Source: an uncultured Desulfobacter sp. (GTDB lineage: Bacteria > Desulfobacterota > Desulfobacteria > Desulfobacterales > Desulfobacteraceae). Taken from it: DNA of 64,000 bases. The notes beneath the pieces are model-generated. The model saw only the letters and a list, made by a program, of their open reading frames with translations. It was not told the DNA's origin and searched no databases. Positions within the stretch are counted from its first letter, which is position 1; each line of letters starts with the position of its first letter. The stretch spans positions 3,152,501 through 3,216,500 of the forward strand of contig NZ_OY762614.1 of assembly GCF_963666145.1 (NCBI RefSeq). Reading direction: 5' to 3'. Below, in pieces: positions 61,016 through 64,000 of this stretch. Both the position numbers and the translations under genes were made by a program.

Positions 61016-61897
61016 ATGCAGCTTGAAATAACCAATTTGAACAAGACTTATGCCGGGAAAGTCACCGCGTTAAAGGACGTCTCCCTCACCATCGGGACCG
61101 GCATGTTCGGCCTGCTCGGTGAGAACGGGGCCGGAAAATCCTCTTTGATGCGTATTATCGCCACCCTCCAGGACGCAGATTCCGGAACGGTTCGCTTCAA
61201 TGGTATTGATGTGCTGGCAGCCCCCGAAAAACTGCGAAGACAACTGGGGTATCTGCCCCAGGAATTCGGGGTGTATCCTTCGGTGACAGCAGAAGAACTG
61301 CTCGCCCATATTGCGGATTTAAAAGGCATTGCAAGTGTTGGTGAACGAAAGGACCAGGTGGATGCGCTGCTGCAGAAGGTCAACCTCTGGGATCAGCGGA
61401 AAAGAAAAATAGGCGGATTTTCCGGCGGGATGAAGCAGCGGTTCGGCATTGCCCAGGCCCTATTGGGCAACCCCAAGCTGATCATTGTTGATGAGCCCAC
61501 CGCCGGTCTGGACCCGGTGGAGCGCAACCGCTTTTACAACCTGCTGTCAGAAATCGGCGAACACACGGTGGTGATCCTGTCCACCCATATTGTCGAGGAT
61601 GTGAGCACCCTTTGCAACAATATGGCTATTTTGGGCCGGGGTAGGGTCCTTCGGGTGGGTACTCCCAGGGCGCTTGAACAAAGCCTTGACGGCCTCTTGT
61701 GGACCAAATCAATTCAAAAGGAGGAATTGGACGGGTATCGTGAACGAACGGACGTGCTTTCCAGCCACTTTCATCTGGGCACGCTCAATCTTACCATCTG
61801 TGCCGAGGCAGACCCCGGCGACGGTTTTGTTTCCAAACCGCCCAGTCTGGCAGATACCTATTTTCATACCCTGAAAACAATGACGTCCAATCAGTAG
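61016..61897 (+). CDS. ABC transporter ATP-binding protein, ABC-2 type
   Basis: A 293-residue ATPase of the NatA/CcmA-like group: MQLEITNLNKTYAGKVTALKDVSLTIGTGMFGLLGENGAGKSSLMRIIATL with Walker A, YLPQEFGVYPSVTAEELLAHIADLKG with the Q-loop, signature FSGGMKQRFGIAQALLGNP, Walker B LIIVDEPTAGLDP, and H-loop ILSTHIVED. The last 80 residues form a C-terminal extension. It ends nine bases before the large permease gene and should form an exporter with it. GGAG lies nine bases upstream of the start. Confidence 0.9.
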   Translation: MQLEITNLNKTYAGKVTALKDVSLTIGTGMFGLLGENGAGKSSLMRIIATLQDADSGTVRFNGIDVLAAPEKLRRQLGYLPQEFGVYPSVTAEELLAHIADLKGIASVGERKDQVDALLQKVNLWDQRKRKIGGFSGGMKQRFGIAQALLGNPKLIIVDEPTAGLDPVERNRFYNLLSEIGEHTVVILSTHIVEDVSTLCNNMAILGRGRVLRVGTPRALEQSLDGLLWTKSIQKEELDGYRERTDVLSSHFHLGTLNLTICAEADPGDGFVSKPPSLADTYFHTLKTMTSNQ

Positions 61898-61906
61898 GAG
61901 CCCGTT

Positions 61907-64000
61907 ATGATTTCGAACATATTTTCGTTTGAGTTAAGGTACCGGTTCAGGCATCCGCTCACTTATTTGATTCTTTTCATGCTGGCCGGACAGGGTATCT
62001 GGTATGCCCTGGGCGTCTATGACTATTACACCAGTGATGAAACCCTGCTCAACGGTGCGGGCATTTTCTACCAGTGTATGGCCGGCGGGGGGATGCTTGT
62101 TGTGGCCATTGTGGCCATGATCAGCGGCTCGACCCTGTACCGGGATATCGCCGTGGGATCGGCCTATTATGTGTATGCCTGCCCCCTGGATGAAAAGCGT
62201 TTTTTTCTCACCCACTTCATCACGGCATATACCATCAACCTGTTGCTGGTGGCAGCTTATCCGCTGGGCATGGTTTTGATTAAGTATTCCGGGTTGGGCG
62301 AGCCTCATCAGTTGGGATCGACACCGTGGCCGGAACTGATTCACGGCTATTTGATTTTTTGCGTTCCCAATCTTTTTGTATTAACTGCGGTCTGTTTTTT
62401 CTGCCTGGTTCATGTCCGTAAAATATCGGCTGCCTATATCGGGGTGGTGGCCTTGACCGTGTTGTTTGTGGTCAGTGAGGTGATGAGTGAAAATTCACCC
62501 TACAGATTTTTTCTGGAGGTGATGGATCCCTTTGGGTATGTCTACTGCAAACTGCTGGTCCATGAGCTGCCGGTGGCCTTGAAAAACAGCGGGTTCCTCC
62601 CCATGACCGCGTCGTTCTGGGTGAACCGTCTGGTCTGGATATTTATGGGGCTTTTAGGCCTTTATCTGAGCTACAGACGATTCTCTTTTCAATATTTTCT
62701 CAGGGCGCCGGCAGGCGCCATACGCCAGAAAGCCGGCAGGCAGGAGTCAGACTGTGCATCTTCATTCGGTGACGGGGTGCCGATCCCAAAGGTCTTGTGT
62801 CAATACGGCCGAAAAGAAAACCTGCTCAAAGTATTGCGGCTTGCAAAAGTTGAATTTCTTAGCGTGGTCAGACCCGCATCATTCAAAATTATTTTCGGTC
62901 TGCTCATCTTTATCATTTTTATGCAGAACCTGTTCTGGAACTCCACCTATTACATCGGCCACCAGGTGCCGCTGACATCGGGGATGTGCAATGTCCGGCT
63001 GGCTAACGGATTTTTGTTCATGGTCATTCTCATGCTGCTGGCCGGAGAGCTTTTTTACAAGGAACGGACCAGCGGATTCTGGCAGATTACGGGGGCCGCC
63101 CCGTCACCCACCTGGGTGCTGCAGGTGCCAAAGCTGTTGGCCATGTTCGCCGTGGCCTTTGTCTTTGCCCTGGCCATATTTGGGGGCGGGATATGCGCCC
63201 AGGCACTGCAGGGATTCTGGGACATGGATCTGGCGCTCTATATGGGGGATATATTCGGTTACAAGTTTGGATGGATCACCTATATGTTCAACATCGTCCT
63301 GGTCTTTTTTCTGGCAGGCCTGTTCAATAACCGCTACCTGACCCATGTGGTTGCCATTGGATATTATCTGTTCATTATTATCAGTTTTGACATCGGTTTG
63401 ATTGAGCAGGTGCGTTTTGGGTATTCCCTGACCCCGGGACTGGACGATTATTCTGAAATGATGGGCTACGGCATCTGGGAGCGGTCGTCGTTCTTTTTTT
63501 TCCTGATGTGGACCGCCCTTGCCGTGGTGTTTGTTTTGGCCGGAATCCAGTTCTGGCGACGGGGCACTGAACAGCGGGCTTTTTCTCTCAGACGCCTGCT
63601 TGGCGGCGAACTGACAGCCGGGGCAAAAGTTGCCGGTCTTGCTGCGTTGGTTGTGTTTTTTGTGCTGCAGGGCGTTATCGTTCGACAATCAAACGAACTG
63701 AGAAATTATATCTCTTCTGATCAGGCAGATGCCGAATCGGCTTTGTATGAAACCGTGTATGCAAAGACTGCAGGGTCCAGCCGGTTGGCAAGGCAGGTGA
63801 ATGATCTGCAAATCGACCTGTTCCCCGAACAGAGAAGAGCCGAGTATGCCGCCACAATGACCCTGGCCAATCTGTCAATAAAACCTTTGGGAACACTTTA
63901 TCTGAATGTGGATGCACACACACAGATCTCTTCGCTGACCCTGGGAAATGCCCCCTTGGATCTTGCCAAAAGAGATGTTGCCCTGGGCATGTCCGCGTAC
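61907..64000 (+). CDS. ABC-2 permease, probably fused to an M1-type peptidase domain (partial)
   Basis: The frame is open from ATG 61907 (TAGGAG six bases upstream) to the window end: 698 codons without a stop. About 12 hydrophobic helices form two ABC-2 permease bundles (roughly residues 15-265 and 325-590), including MIISTLYRDIAVGSAYY-like and GELFYKERTSGFWQITGAAPSP elements. After the last helix (GLAALVVFFVLQGVIV, about 575-590) a periplasmic segment reads NDLQIDLFPEQRRAEYAATMTLANLS, the opening beta-domain of M1 aminopeptidase-like proteins. Permease-M1 fusions of about 1200 residues are known in bacteria. The catalytic HExxH region would lie beyond this window. Confidence 0.82.
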   Translation, partial: MISNIFSFELRYRFRHPLTYLILFMLAGQGIWYALGVYDYYTSDETLLNGAGIFYQCMAGGGMLVVAIVAMISGSTLYRDIAVGSAYYVYACPLDEKRFFLTHFITAYTINLLLVAAYPLGMVLIKYSGLGEPHQLGSTPWPELIHGYLIFCVPNLFVLTAVCFFCLVHVRKISAAYIGVVALTVLFVVSEVMSENSPYRFFLEVMDPFGYVYCKLLVHELPVALKNSGFLPMTASFWVNRLVWIFMGLLGLYLSYRRFSFQYFLRAPAGAIRQKAGRQESDCASSFGDGVPIPKVLCQYGRKENLLKVLRLAKVEFLSVVRPASFKIIFGLLIFIIFMQNLFWNSTYYIGHQVPLTSGMCNVRLANGFLFMVILMLLAGELFYKERTSGFWQITGAAPSPTWVLQVPKLLAMFAVAFVFALAIFGGGICAQALQGFWDMDLALYMGDIFGYKFGWITYMFNIVLVFFLAGLFNNRYLTHVVAIGYYLFIIISFDIGLIEQVRFGYSLTPGLDDYSEMMGYGIWERSSFFFFLMWTALAVVFVLAGIQFWRRGTEQRAFSLRRLLGGELTAGAKVAGLAALVVFFVLQGVIVRQSNELRNYISSDQADAESALYETVYAKTAGSSRLARQVNDLQIDLFPEQRRAEYAATMTLANLSIKPLGTLYLNVDAHTQISSLTLGNAPLDLAKRDVALGMSAY

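Overview
The window reads like the chromosome of an anaerobic, Gram-negative deltaproteobacterium, most likely a Desulfobacteraceae-type sulfate reducer. This is inferred from gene style: LutABC and LarA-like 2-hydroxyacid genes, PAS kinases that begin MDKKKPTYEELEKRVRELE, a TonB2-type energising operon with DUF3450 and TPR proteins, and a glycyl-radical-activase-like radical SAM protein. No rRNA, tRNA or CRISPR array was recognised. Both ends of the window cut genes.

Layout. (1) 1-10351, plus strand: a TonB-dependent uptake locus. It holds the tail of a metal-chelate binding protein, a TonB receptor, a radical SAM protein fused to a binding-protein-like domain, a methyltransferase, then DUF3450, two ExbB-like proteins, ExbD, TonB and a TPR protein. 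(2) 10441-20493: a DUF6795-like secreted protein, a calcium-binding-repeat protein, a Nudix hydrolase, and the pbpC plus alpha-2-macroglobulin pair. (3) 20873-22591: a chemoreceptor. (4) 22691-28834, minus strand: a surface-fibre operon with an usher-like protein carrying three SPOR repeats, two DUF4402 subunits and a PapD-like chaperone. (5) 29534-33230: an NMT1/SsuA-type ABC importer with an AraC-family regulator. (6) 33501-35351: a tautomerase gene and a complete 1521-bp insertion sequence with 23-bp terminal repeats, an 8-bp target duplication and a probable -1 frameshift site. (7) 35581-39988: two half-size ABC exporter-fold proteins (YbtPQ/IrtAB style) and a methyltransferase. (8) 40061-42786: a hybrid sensor kinase and the remnant of an NhaC-like antiporter. 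(9) 42873-60888: an amino-acid/2-hydroxyacid region with arginase, lutC-lutB-lutA-larA-hisC, two large hybrid kinases, a polar amino acid ABC importer, a GntR (FCD) regulator, a LysR regulator and ornithine aminotransferase. (10) 61016-64000: an ABC-2 transporter whose permease appears to run into an M1-peptidase domain beyond the edge.

How the parts fit. Region 1 looks like one outer-membrane-to-cytoplasm uptake and processing route for a metal complex. In region 9, four promoters (arginase, hisC-larA-lutABC, amino acid importer, gntR itself) carry the same TGTCGAC-centred operator between the -35 and -10 boxes. At two of them a second operator lies 62-63 bp downstream with the same geometry. 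This points to one GntR-controlled regulon spanning about 16 kb, which joins amino acid uptake, guanidino hydrolysis, transamination, 2-hydroxyacid racemisation and 2-hydroxyacid oxidation. Its substrate is not known.
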